Shown one piece after another: positions 35,424-43,900 of a DNA stretch of 64,000 nt. Source of the DNA: Candidatus Brachythrix odensensis (GTDB taxonomy: Bacteria; Chloroflexota; Anaerolineae; J036; Brachytrichaceae). Position 1 is the first letter of the stretch. Each line of letters starts with the position of its first letter. The stretch covers positions 62,001 to 126,000 of the forward strand of contig JADKDT010000003.1 in NCBI GenBank assembly GCA_016714465.1, in the 5' to 3' direction. A model generated the notes under the pieces. The model saw nothing but the letters and a program-made list of their open reading frames with translations. It searched no databases and was not told the DNA's origin. Position numbers and translations under genes: made by a program.

Positions 35424-36452
35424 TCAGGCGGCGTGGGTGAGGATGACCTGCAGGGTCTCGGCCGGGCGCAGGTCGACCTGGGCGTAGGCCTCCGCCGCGC
35501 GGGCAAAGGGATAACGGTGGGTGATGAGTTGGGCCGGGCGCAGCTCCCGCAGGCGATCCCAGGCCACACCCATCCGGCGGGCCTTCGTCCAGCGCCCGTG
35601 CAGCTCGGGAGTGAGGGTGCTGACCTGGCTGCTGATCAGGCGGATCCGGGCCCGATGAAAGCGCCCGCCCAGGTCGAGCGCGGCGCGCTTGCGCCCGTAC
35701 CACGAGCCCACCACGACCCGGCCGCTGAAGCCGGCCGCCGCGATCGCCTGGTCGAGGGCGGCCGGCGCGCCGCTCAGCTCGTAGACCAGATCCGCCCCGT
35801 CGTACCCGCCGGTGTTGAACAGTGTGCGCAGGCGGGCCGCTCCGTCGTTTTCGCCCGGGTCCAGGCTGGCCCGGGCGCCCATCGCCAGTGATGCCGCCCG
35901 GCGGTTGGCGAGGCGATCGAAGGTGATCAGGTTCCCGAGCGGCAGGCGGGCCAGCAGGGCGGTGGTGAGCAGCCCGACGACGCCCTGCCCAAACACCGCC
36001 ACTTGCTCGCCGATCAGGGGCGCGCCGTCGAGTAGAAAATTCACAGCGGTCTCGATATTGGGCAGAAACAGGGCATCCTCAGGGGCGATGCCGGCCGGGA
36101 TGGGCAGCAGGCTTTCGGCGGGCGCGACAAAGTGGCTTTCGTGCGGGTGGAAGGCGAAGACCCAGCGGCCCAGCCATTCCGGCGCGACCCCGGCGCCCAG
36201 GGCCTCGACCTGTCCAACGGTCGAATAGCCGTATTTGAGCGGATAGGCCAGCGCGCCGCCCAGCGCGGCGATGCCGTCGTCGGCGGCCATGCCCTCCGGA
36301 AACTCGCCGCGATAGATCAGCATCTCGGTGCCCGGGCTGACGGCCGAGGCATGCGTTCTTACCCGAACTTCGCCCGCGGCCGGATCGGGCAGGGCCTCTT
36401 CGCGCAGCGTGACATGGCGGGGGGCGTCGAACCACAGGCTGTGGCGGGTCAT
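35424..36452 (-). CDS. BchC-like zinc-type alcohol dehydrogenase family protein
   Basis: Medium-chain dehydrogenase/reductase of 342 aa. The N-terminal GroES-like part has SAVSPGTEMLIYRGEFP where classical enzymes have the Cys zinc ligand, a change shared with the BchC group. The nucleotide-binding motif is VAVFGQGVVGLLTTALL near residue 150. It probably oxidises or reduces a side-chain hydroxyl or keto group of the cluster's intermediate (inference). GGGAGG lies 5 nt before the ATG, which overlaps the ribD-like stop as ATGA. Confidence 0.82.
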   Translation of the reverse strand: MTRHSLWFDAPRHVTLREEALPDPAAGEVRVRTHASAVSPGTEMLIYRGEFPEGMAADDGIAALGGALAYPLKYGYSTVGQVEALGAGVAPEWLGRWVFAFHPHESHFVAPAESLLPIPAGIAPEDALFLPNIETAVNFLLDGAPLIGEQVAVFGQGVVGLLTTALLARLPLGNLITFDRLANRRAASLAMGARASLDPGENDGAARLRTLFNTGGYDGADLVYELSGAPAALDQAIAAAGFSGRVVVGSWYGRKRAALDLGGRFHRARIRLISSQVSTLTPELHGRWTKARRMGVAWDRLRELRPAQLITHRYPFARAAEAYAQVDLRPAETLQVILTHAA

Positions 36453-37101
36453 GGGTCCTCCCGATCGGACAGGCGCGCTTCGAAGATGACATCCGGGCCT
36501 GACGTTCGCCACGTTGCGTCCCGGAGCGGGAGCGTGACGGGTTCTGCAGCGCGCGCACGCCACCCACCAGGCGGGGGGCGATGGTGACGCTCAAGCGGTC
36601 TGCAAGGCCCGGGCGGAGGAACGCGCTGATGACGGCGGCCCCGCCTTCGACCATCAGGCGTTGAATGCCGCGCGCGCCGAGTTCATCGAGCAGATGGGGC
36701 AAGGACACCCATCCGGCGCGATCGGCCGGCAGCGCCAACACGTCGGCGCCCGCCTCGGATAACGCCTGGAGTCGATCTTTTGGCGCGGCCGCCGTCGTCG
36801 CGATCCAGACGGAATGGGTGGGGTGGGACAGGAGCGCCGCGCCATGGGGGAAGCGCAGCCGGCTGTCAACGACGATGGGCTGCGGATGCGGACCGGCGGC
36901 CAGCCGGACGGTCAGGCGCGGGTTATCCGAAAGCACAGTGCCGATGCCGACCAGGATGGCGTCGTGAGCGGCCCGCAGACGGTGGGTGTAGACCGACGAC
37001 TCGGGTCCGCTCAGGGGCATTGGTTTGCCCGGCTCGGCGGCAAGACTGCCATCGATGCTCTGGGCAAAGGCAACTGTGACAAAGGGCCGGCGCTGGGCCA
37101 T
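36449..37101 (-). CDS. RibD C-terminal reductase-like protein, one apparent frameshift
   Basis: Stand-alone reductase domain of about 217 aa, related to the C-terminal half of RibD and to dihydrofolate reductases. Visible are PFVTVAFAQSIDGSLA, RAAHDAILVGIGTVLSDNPRLTVR and RLMVEGGAAVISAFL. The deaminase domain is absent. After VRALQNP the frame is lost; one extra C at CCC near 36,540 restores a normal end (VTLPLRDATW ... RLSDREDP) whose TGA overlaps the next ATG. That overlap argues the downstream frame is the true one. It follows ribA by 3 nt. Confidence 0.75.
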
Positions 37102-37104
37102 GGC

Positions 37105-37710
37105 TCAGGGCAGGTTGAGGATGTGCCGCATGCGCTCGACCTTGGTCTTGAGGTACTGGGCGTTCTCATCGTTCTCGCCGACCTGGAGCGGCACCCGCGC
37201 GGTGACTTTCACCCCGAGCTGGCGCAGGCTGTCGATCTTGTCCGGGTTGTTTGTCATGAGCCGGACGGAATCGACCTGCCAGTCGGCGAGGATGAGCGCG
37301 GCGGCAGTGTAGTCGCGCTCATCCGCCTGGTGGCCCAGCAACAAGTTGGCATCGACCGTGTCATAGCCCTGGTCCTGCAGGTTGTAGGCGCGCAGCTTGC
37401 TTTGCAGGCCGATGCCCCGGCCTTCCTGGCGCAGATAGACGATCATGCCCTGGCCGGCGGCCGCGACGAGCTCCATGGCCAGGCGCAGTTGCGGCCCGCA
37501 ATCGCAGCGCCGCGAGCTGAGCACGTCGCCGGTGAAGCATTCGGAATGGATCCGCACCAGCAAATCGGCTTTGCCCTGAGCATCGCCCATGACAAGGGCG
37601 AGGTGCTCCTTGGCGTCAAGGTTGTTGGAATACAGGCAAAGGTTGAACTCGCCGGCATCGGTTGGGATGCGGGCAAGCGCCTGACGCGTCAATACGAGCG
37701 GATCGGCCAT
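37105..37710 (-). CDS. ribA: GTP cyclohydrolase II
   Basis: Zinc enzyme of 201 aa that opens GTP to 2,5-diamino-6-ribosylamino-4-pyrimidinone 5'-phosphate, formate and pyrophosphate. Zinc ligands are the Cys of HSECFTGDVLSSRRCDCG; the substrate region has YLRQEGRGIGL and RAYNLQDQGYDTVDAN, with both Tyr of canonical enzymes kept. The 3,4-dihydroxybutanone-phosphate synthase domain of RibBA fusions is absent. ribE and ribH are not here, so a role outside riboflavin synthesis is likely. Confidence 0.93.
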   Translation of the reverse strand: MADPLVLTRQALARIPTDAGEFNLCLYSNNLDAKEHLALVMGDAQGKADLLVRIHSECFTGDVLSSRRCDCGPQLRLAMELVAAAGQGMIVYLRQEGRGIGLQSKLRAYNLQDQGYDTVDANLLLGHQADERDYTAAALILADWQVDSVRLMTNNPDKIDSLRQLGVKVTARVPLQVGENDENAQYLKTKVERMRHILNLP

Positions 37711-37724
37711 GGCGCGCAGCGGCC

Positions 37725-38069
37725 TCAGGCGGTCTTTGTCAGGCGGCCATACTGAAACACAGCCACGAGCAGCAGCAGTTCGTCGATCTTGGCGATATAG
37801 CCAATCAGGCCATCGGGGAGGCTTTTGTCACCCATCACCACCCAGGCCAGGATTGTGACAACTGTGAAACCCATCAAGACGTACTGCACGAGGCGCTGCC
37901 GGCCGGCAAGAAATGGGGGCTCGAATACGACCGCCGCCGCCAGAACGAGAAACCCGATCGCATTCAGGAGAAATGGGATGCCCGTGAAGGGAACGCGGGT
38001 GAAATGGATGATGGCGGTGATCACCGAAAGCACGATGATGGCGCCGCGCAAAAATGAGCGATTGTTCAT
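37725..38069 (-). CDS. Small integral membrane protein
   Basis: Protein of 114 aa with four hydrophobic segments at about 8-24, 31-50, 65-82 and 91-107, and short polar loops (GRQRLVQ, MGDKSLPDG). No family recognised with confidence. GGGAGG lies 8 nt before the ATG at 38069. It ends 14 nt before ribA, so it may be the first gene of the ribA-ribD-adh-PTPS-GT operon. Confidence 0.75.
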   Translation of the reverse strand: MNNRSFLRGAIIVLSVITAIIHFTRVPFTGIPFLLNAIGFLVLAAAVVFEPPFLAGRQRLVQYVLMGFTVVTILAWVVMGDKSLPDGLIGYIAKIDELLLLVAVFQYGRLTKTA

Positions 38070-38155
38070 GGCGGTTCCTCCCGGACGCGATCTATTTACC
38101 CGAATGAGGGGTCTGCCGATGGTAGCACAGGGGATTGATTTTTCCTGAGCGGGCC

Positions 38156-39184
38156 TTAAGGTTCCCGAGAGAGGATCGGAGGCGGCCCGCAACTGGCGCG
38201 TTCGACAAAGGTCCCATGAAAGCGCTGGATGATCGACTTGCGGCTCGCGGGCTTCGGGGCAATTTCGGCCAGAAGCGTCTCGACGATGGCATTGCTTACG
38301 GCGGCCGTTGGGTGCTTCATCACGGTCAGGGGCGGATCAACGCACATTGACCATGACGAGTCGTCAAAACAGATCACTGAAAGATCATGCGGGCACGTCA
38401 AACCGGCTGCTCGGATAGCCTGGAGCAGCCCGATCGAGATCCCGTGGCTGGCGGCGATGATGGCGGTTGGCCGCAGCGATCCCGCGAGCAACTGCCGCGC
38501 CGCAATTTCAGCGGCGGGCTCGCTCTCATCGATTCGGCCGGGCACATAGGTCACCTGGGGCGGCGTGGCGTGCCGCCGCATGGCGCGCCGATATCCACGT
38601 TCGCGGCTGGTGAACGGGGCGAAGTGGTACTCTCGATTGAGCAGCGCGATCCGCCGGTGGCCAAGGCCGACGAGGTATTCGGTCGCCTCCTCGCATGCGC
38701 GCGAGCTGTCCAACTCGATCAGCGGCCCGGGGATCCCTCTCGGGCGACGATTCAGGAACACCATTGGGATGCCGGCGGCCTCGCAGGCCGCATGCTGTGG
38801 CAAGGGCTTGCCTGAGGGAAAGAGCAGGATGCCGTCCACCCGGCGGCCTAAAAACTCCTCCAAACACGCCGCTTCGCGGGTCGGATCTTCGCCGATATTG
38901 CGCAGAACGAGGGAGTAACCGCGCGCGCTAAAGGCGGGTTCGAGCGCCCGGTAAAGATGGGCGGTCAGCGGCAGGGTGATGCTTCCCACCATGAGCCCGA
39001 TGGTGCGGGTGCTATGGGTGGAGAGGCTGCGGGCCAGCGCGCTGGGATGATAGTCGAGGGCTTTGATCGCACGCTCGACTTTCTGGCGCGTTAGTGCGCT
39101 TACCGGCCGGGTGTTGTTCACGACGTGTGAGACGGTGGCAAGGCTTACGCCCGCCTTTTGGGCGACATCGCGATTCGTGACCAT
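38156..39184 (-). CDS. LacI-family transcriptional regulator
   Basis: Repressor of 342 aa. The helix-turn-helix is NRDVAQKAGVSLATVSHVVN, the hinge helix is YHPSALARSL, and a periplasmic-binding-like effector domain follows with GLGHRRIALL and VICFDDS. Effectors are usually sugars. It lies upstream of the small membrane protein/ribA operon in the same direction, 86 nt away, so it could control that operon or unlinked sugar genes. Confidence 0.92.
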   Translation of the reverse strand: MVTNRDVAQKAGVSLATVSHVVNNTRPVSALTRQKVERAIKALDYHPSALARSLSTHSTRTIGLMVGSITLPLTAHLYRALEPAFSARGYSLVLRNIGEDPTREAACLEEFLGRRVDGILLFPSGKPLPQHAACEAAGIPMVFLNRRPRGIPGPLIELDSSRACEEATEYLVGLGHRRIALLNREYHFAPFTSRERGYRRAMRRHATPPQVTYVPGRIDESEPAAEIAARQLLAGSLRPTAIIAASHGISIGLLQAIRAAGLTCPHDLSVICFDDSSWSMCVDPPLTVMKHPTAAVSNAIVETLLAEIAPKPASRKSIIQRFHGTFVERASCGPPPILSREP

Positions 39185-39280
39185 GTTTGAGTGGGCGGGC
39201 GGATTGATTTTGTGGGCGCCAGATTCGGCAGTGGGTCAGAGTGTCCCATGGCACGCCACTCTATATTGCTACACCTGTGC

Positions 39281-39298
39281 TAAACGCGCAAGCGGTTA
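39281..39298. promoter_or_regulatory. Candidate LacI-type operator
   Basis: TAAACGCGCAAGCGGTTA, an inverted repeat (TAAACGC / GCGGTTA, 6 of 7 bases complementary) with CG steps typical of LacI operators, about 100 nt upstream of the lacI-family start. Probable autoregulation. Confidence 0.4.
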
Positions 39299-39352
39299 CG
39301 TATAGCTTCAGTGGGCGGGGAAAACTACCCCCCATTTTTCGATGAAATGGGT

Positions 39353-39400
39353 GGCGAGAGCACACTCGCGGGTGCGAAGCGCGGGGAGTGTGCTCTCGCC
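39353..39400. repeat. Inverted repeat between the giant hydrolase and lacI genes
   Basis: Perfect 15-nt outer arms GGCGAGAGCACACTC and complement, with a less regular interior (CGCGGGTGCGAAGCGCGG). It lies 10 nt after the giant gene's stop and shares the GGCGAGA module with 23,798-23,876. Confidence 0.85.
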
Positions 39401-39409
39401 GAAGTACCT

Positions 39410-40930
39410 CTAGCGCGCCACAGCCGGCAAATACAGCCGGTTCAATGGCGTCATGCGGTTCCCAGCGCTGTCAACCAGCATGGCGACGGCAACCGCGACG
39501 GTGGGCGGTTGCCCGCCGGTCGCTCGGAGCGAGGCAAGCAGGCCCGACCCGTTGGCCCCCGGCGGGGCCGCGCCCAGGCTGAGGGCGGCCAGGCTGATCT
39601 GGCCGGGCCGCTTCTCGAGGGGCAGGAGGCTGAAGGTCCGCCCGGTGCTGTCCGGGAACTCGCCGAGCACGGCGCCGTCGATTGCAATGTCATCCTCGAT
39701 GTTCAGGGTGAACTCCCATCCGCCGAGGTCGGCTACGCCGATGGCCGATACGTCGATGCGCCAGATGCCGGGACCGTCAGGGAGGATCTTGACCGACAGC
39801 ATGTTGGCGGACCCGGCGAGGGCCGGGGCATTGGGCCACTGATTGCAGTCGCTGCCCCAGCGCGCGGCAACGACCTGCACGTCGCCGGCGTCGATTCGCC
39901 CGGAGATGTCGAAGTCCAGGCGGGGCTGATACAGGCCATGATCGGTGGTTGCGTTCCAACGGTATGCGATGTACTGCGCGTCATCGATCCGGATGAAACC
40001 GTCGGGAAGACTCTGCGGGCCCGTGTAATCACCGATGCAGCCGGGCGAGGGCGTCTGGGTCGCGGTGGGGGTGGGCGTGGCCGTCCGGGTTGGGGTGGGT
40101 GTGCGGGTCTGAGTGGGCGTCGCCGTTGGCGTGTGGGTGGGCGTGGACGTCAGCGTGGGGGTCGGCGTGGCGGTTCGCGAGGGCGCGGGCGTCGGCGTCG
40201 GGGTGAGCGTCGGCGGCGGGCCAACCGGACCGCCGATGTTCACCTCGCGAGTGAGCGTTGTCGCGTTGCCAAACAGGTCGAAGGCGACCAGGAGCAGGGT
40301 GCGCGTCCCGGTCGGCCCGCGCACGTAATCGAAGGCGGCGGCGTACTGATCCCGCAGATCGGTGTTCGCCTCCACCCGTTCCTCGTCCAGGTTTAGATCC
40401 TCGTCGCCATCCGCATCGAAATAGAAGAACGCCCGTGAGACCGCGCCGTCGTCGGCGATGCGGGCCAGCGCGTCGAGCCGGCTGTTGACGTTGATCGTTA
40501 TGCTTTCGGTTGGGCTGATCCACAGAGCCAGCGGCGCAAACGTGTCTGCCAAGCCGGCTAGACCCGGTGAGGGCAGAGGCACCGAGATCGATGCGCCATA
40601 GGCCAGCGTCCCGCTGACCTCGTAACTCGTCCGGCCGCCTGGCCCGAGAATGTCAGACTGAACGTAGTACGGCACGCCCAGGCCTGTCAACGCCAGGGTC
40701 AGGCTGAGCGGATCGCGGCCGGCGATAAAAGCCATCCCTGTCCCGCTGTCGTCGCCCAGCCAGTAGCCGCCGGGGATCTCGCTCACCCGACCCTCGGCCA
40801 GCGACCAACCCAGCCTCCGGCCTTGCTCGTCGGTGACAAAACCCTGGATGGGGTCGAAGGCCATCGAGGCCAGCCAGGTTGGGGCCTGGGTCTGAAGATA
40901 GATTGAAGCAAAGTAGTAGGCCTCGCGCAT
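39410..40930 (-). CDS. Giant secreted hydrolase 1, C-terminal part (after frameshift): dockerin- and cohesin-like modules
   Basis: Continuation, in another frame, of the protein encoded at 40783-46422; about 506 residues. First a beta-rich domain (SMAFDPIQGFVTDEQGRRLG), then a Thr/Pro linker (about 40,050-40,240), then a dockerin-like pair of DxDxDG-type repeats (LPDGFIRIDDAQYIAYRW and FDISGRIDAGDVQVVAARWG). A cohesin-like domain follows (VADLGGWEFTLN, STGRTFSLL, GANGSGLLASLRA), and the protein ends RLYLPAVAR. The paralogue's colinear sequence shows both frames belong to one gene. Confidence 0.85.
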   Translation of the reverse strand: MREAYYFASIYLQTQAPTWLASMAFDPIQGFVTDEQGRRLGWSLAEGRVSEIPGGYWLGDDSGTGMAFIAGRDPLSLTLALTGLGVPYYVQSDILGPGGRTSYEVSGTLAYGASISVPLPSPGLAGLADTFAPLALWISPTESITINVNSRLDALARIADDGAVSRAFFYFDADGDEDLNLDEERVEANTDLRDQYAAAFDYVRGPTGTRTLLLVAFDLFGNATTLTREVNIGGPVGPPPTLTPTPTPAPSRTATPTPTLTSTPTHTPTATPTQTRTPTPTRTATPTPTATQTPSPGCIGDYTGPQSLPDGFIRIDDAQYIAYRWNATTDHGLYQPRLDFDISGRIDAGDVQVVAARWGSDCNQWPNAPALAGSANMLSVKILPDGPGIWRIDVSAIGVADLGGWEFTLNIEDDIAIDGAVLGEFPDSTGRTFSLLPLEKRPGQISLAALSLGAAPPGANGSGLLASLRATGGQPPTVAVAVAMLVDSAGNRMTPLNRLYLPAVAR

Positions 40931-43900
40931 CGCTCTTTGACGAAACTGGCCTGGACAGTCCCCAGCCCGGCCGTCAGCACATCGAGGTCGCTGACGACAA
41001 AGCCGCCGATGCGGCGATAGGCGTTGTAGAGCGCGCCCACCGAGCCTTTGTGGGCGGCCACGCTGACGATGTTGGGGTTGGCCCCATCGATCCCCAGCGC
41101 CTGGACCATCGCCAGTTGGGTGTCCCGGTCATACATCAGCCCGACATGGTCGACCCCGACGAAGGTTGAAACCTGGACTGCCGACGTGAGCGGCCGCCCG
41201 CTGGCGTCGACATACAGCCCGATGGCGGAGCCCAGCGGCACCGTTTCATCGCCCAGGTCTTTGAAGCGCATCATCGGGACGGAAGCCGTGGGCGCGGTCG
41301 GGCGGGTGTGGAACCAGCGCTCGCCCTCGGCCGCGCAGCGCCCAAGATAGCTGTCGAACGGCACGATGTCGTGAAAGATGGCCCGGTTGATGTTCTTGAC
41401 GAGTGTCAGCGCGCTGTAGAGCACATTGAGCCGGTCCAGCACATTCAGCAAGGTTTGAGCGGTTGCGCTGGTGGCGTCTTTGAACAATGTGCGGCGCAGA
41501 TCACCCACCACATCAAATACCTCGATGGCGTCGCGGGAGAACGCGCAGTTGACGCTGGGCTCAAAGGTCTTCTCCACCCACATCGGGGTCTTCTTGCCAT
41601 CCCGGCCGACGACGTGGGTGAGGGTGCCCGAGATCAGGCCGATGTCCCGTGGGACCGTGGTCCCATTTCCGACCCGCAGGCCGTTGTTGAGGTCGAGCAG
41701 GGGCAGATTGTCGAACGGCATCCATTCGCTTGCGTCTCCGGTCGACTGGAGGTATCCGCCCTTCGCATCGTCGCCGATGAAGGGGTAGACGGCGAGCAGG
41801 CTGTTGGCGGTTGGGAGATAGCGGCTGATGAAGTCGCGCTGGCGGAGGTCCTCGGTCTCACCCAGCAGATCGCGATAGGCGATCGGCGCGCCGGGCCCGG
41901 CGATGCTGTTCGAATCGCTGCCCTTGAGATACAGGTATTCGGCATACAGGATCTTGGACAGCACGACCTGGAACGAGGTGTCGTCGCCGAAGTTGTTGTA
42001 GAGCGGATTCCAGGCCTTGGCCGCGCCCAGGCTGGGCACCCCGGCGAAGATCATGTGGCGGACTTTGGGAAGATGGGTCGCGCCCGTTGGACCGCCTGGC
42101 GCAATTGCGCCGCCGTATGCGTCGCTCTGAACATAACCGCGGGCGAGCAGGCCGCCCGTGCTGTGGGCGATCAGATCGACGGCATCGAGTTCCTCGCCCG
42201 TCGCTTCCTTCCATTTGTCGGCGGCCTTGCGCAGGTAATAGCCGAGGTAATCCATCGCCCGCTCAAAGGTGCTGTCGCTGAGCTGCTGGGCGGTGAAGCC
42301 GGTGATGCGCCCGTCGATGGTTCCGTCGAAGAGATAGGGAGCCAGGCGCCAGTCGTAGTTGACCATGAACAGGTCTTCGCCGAGCGTGTATCCGAAGTTG
42401 ACCAGGGTCTGCGAGATATCGTCGTAGACGCCCAGGAGCGGATCCATGACGATCTCCTGCGGATCGGGCCCGCGCTGCTTCCACCACACGGTCGAGGTCA
42501 GGGCCGGCCCCGTGCCGACGATGCCCGGCACGACCAGGACGGGCCGGCGGAGCTGCGGCCCGGTGCGCAGCACGGCCTGGACGCCGGCGTCAGTCTGGAC
42601 CCAGATCGCGAGCTCGCCCCGGGCCGTCATCTTTGGGCCAATGGTGAGGGTGACGATGGCGCCCGCGACGCCGGTGATCGTGTCGCCGACCCCGATGACG
42701 CGGGCGGTGGACACGATCGGGGTGATTGGCGCGCTGGAGGCGACTTCGGGCGGGAGGGTGACGTGGGTGACATAAACTGCTTCGCTGTCATACGCGCCGC
42801 GGCCGATCCAGGCCACCTTGAACTCACGCCGGCTGCCGGTAAAAGCGTGATTGACGACCACCGGCTTGTCCGGGTTGAACCCGCGCACGAAGCTCGTGTC
42901 CTCGTAGGCGCCCGGGTCACCGCTGCAGCCGATCCCGGCGATCCGATACCGCTCGCGTGGCTGGCCGGCCTGGCCGGTATAGGCCGCCCGATCGAGCGAG
43001 ATGAAGACGCCTTGACCGGGGTCGCGATACGCGCCGGTGATGATGGCCGTGTCGGCGAGATTGGCTTGGAAGGCGACCACCTCGCCCTTCTCGGAGACGC
43101 CCGGGCGCCAGCCCAGGTTGGTGAATCCGGCCCCGGCGATCGAGACCCGCCCGCCGAGATCGGGGTTGATCAGGACGATGGGGCTGTTCGACGACAGACC
43201 ATCCCGCAACGCGATATGGCCATCCTCTGACAACGAGGGGTAGAGCACCGCCGTCGACTGGTCGAGGATGATCGGGTCTTCGAGGCCGCGGGTGGGGGTG
43301 TACAGGGCCACCCCGCCGAAGATTGCGCCGGTCTCAGCGCCCTGCTGGAGATACGTGAACGCCACAGAATCCTGATCATTGACCGAGACGCGCTGGTTGA
43401 CGGTGAGGAACATCTGCCCCGCGCCGCCCCGGGCGAGGATCGCCCCCACCGTCGATGAATTCGGCTGGGCGTTCCACAGATCGACGTAGGTGACGGGCGG
43501 GAATCCGCCGATGTAGCGCGAGCGCGAGGCAACCCTCAGGTTGTTGTTGATGTCAACAAAGCCATCCCAGGTGATGGCGTGGCCTTCAAACTGGGGGTTG
43601 ATGATGTGCGTGTCGCTGGGGGTCGTTCCCACCCACAGCGCCTCGCCCATGCCGGTCTCCCCAACGAAGGCGACATAGCCGGCGTCGTTGAGGCTGACCC
43701 CGTCGTAGATCTTCTGCAGCCCGTTTTGCCCGGTGGCGGCGACCAGGCGCACGGTCTGGTTGCTTCGCGGCGCGTAGTAGGCGGCGGGCGTGATGGCCGC
43801 GGCCGCGACCAGCGCCGACTGCGGGCGCTGCGGCGCGTTGCCACTGGGCGGGGGAATCAGGCACAGCAACGTCGGCCCGGGCGGGGGTGGCGCTGGCGTG

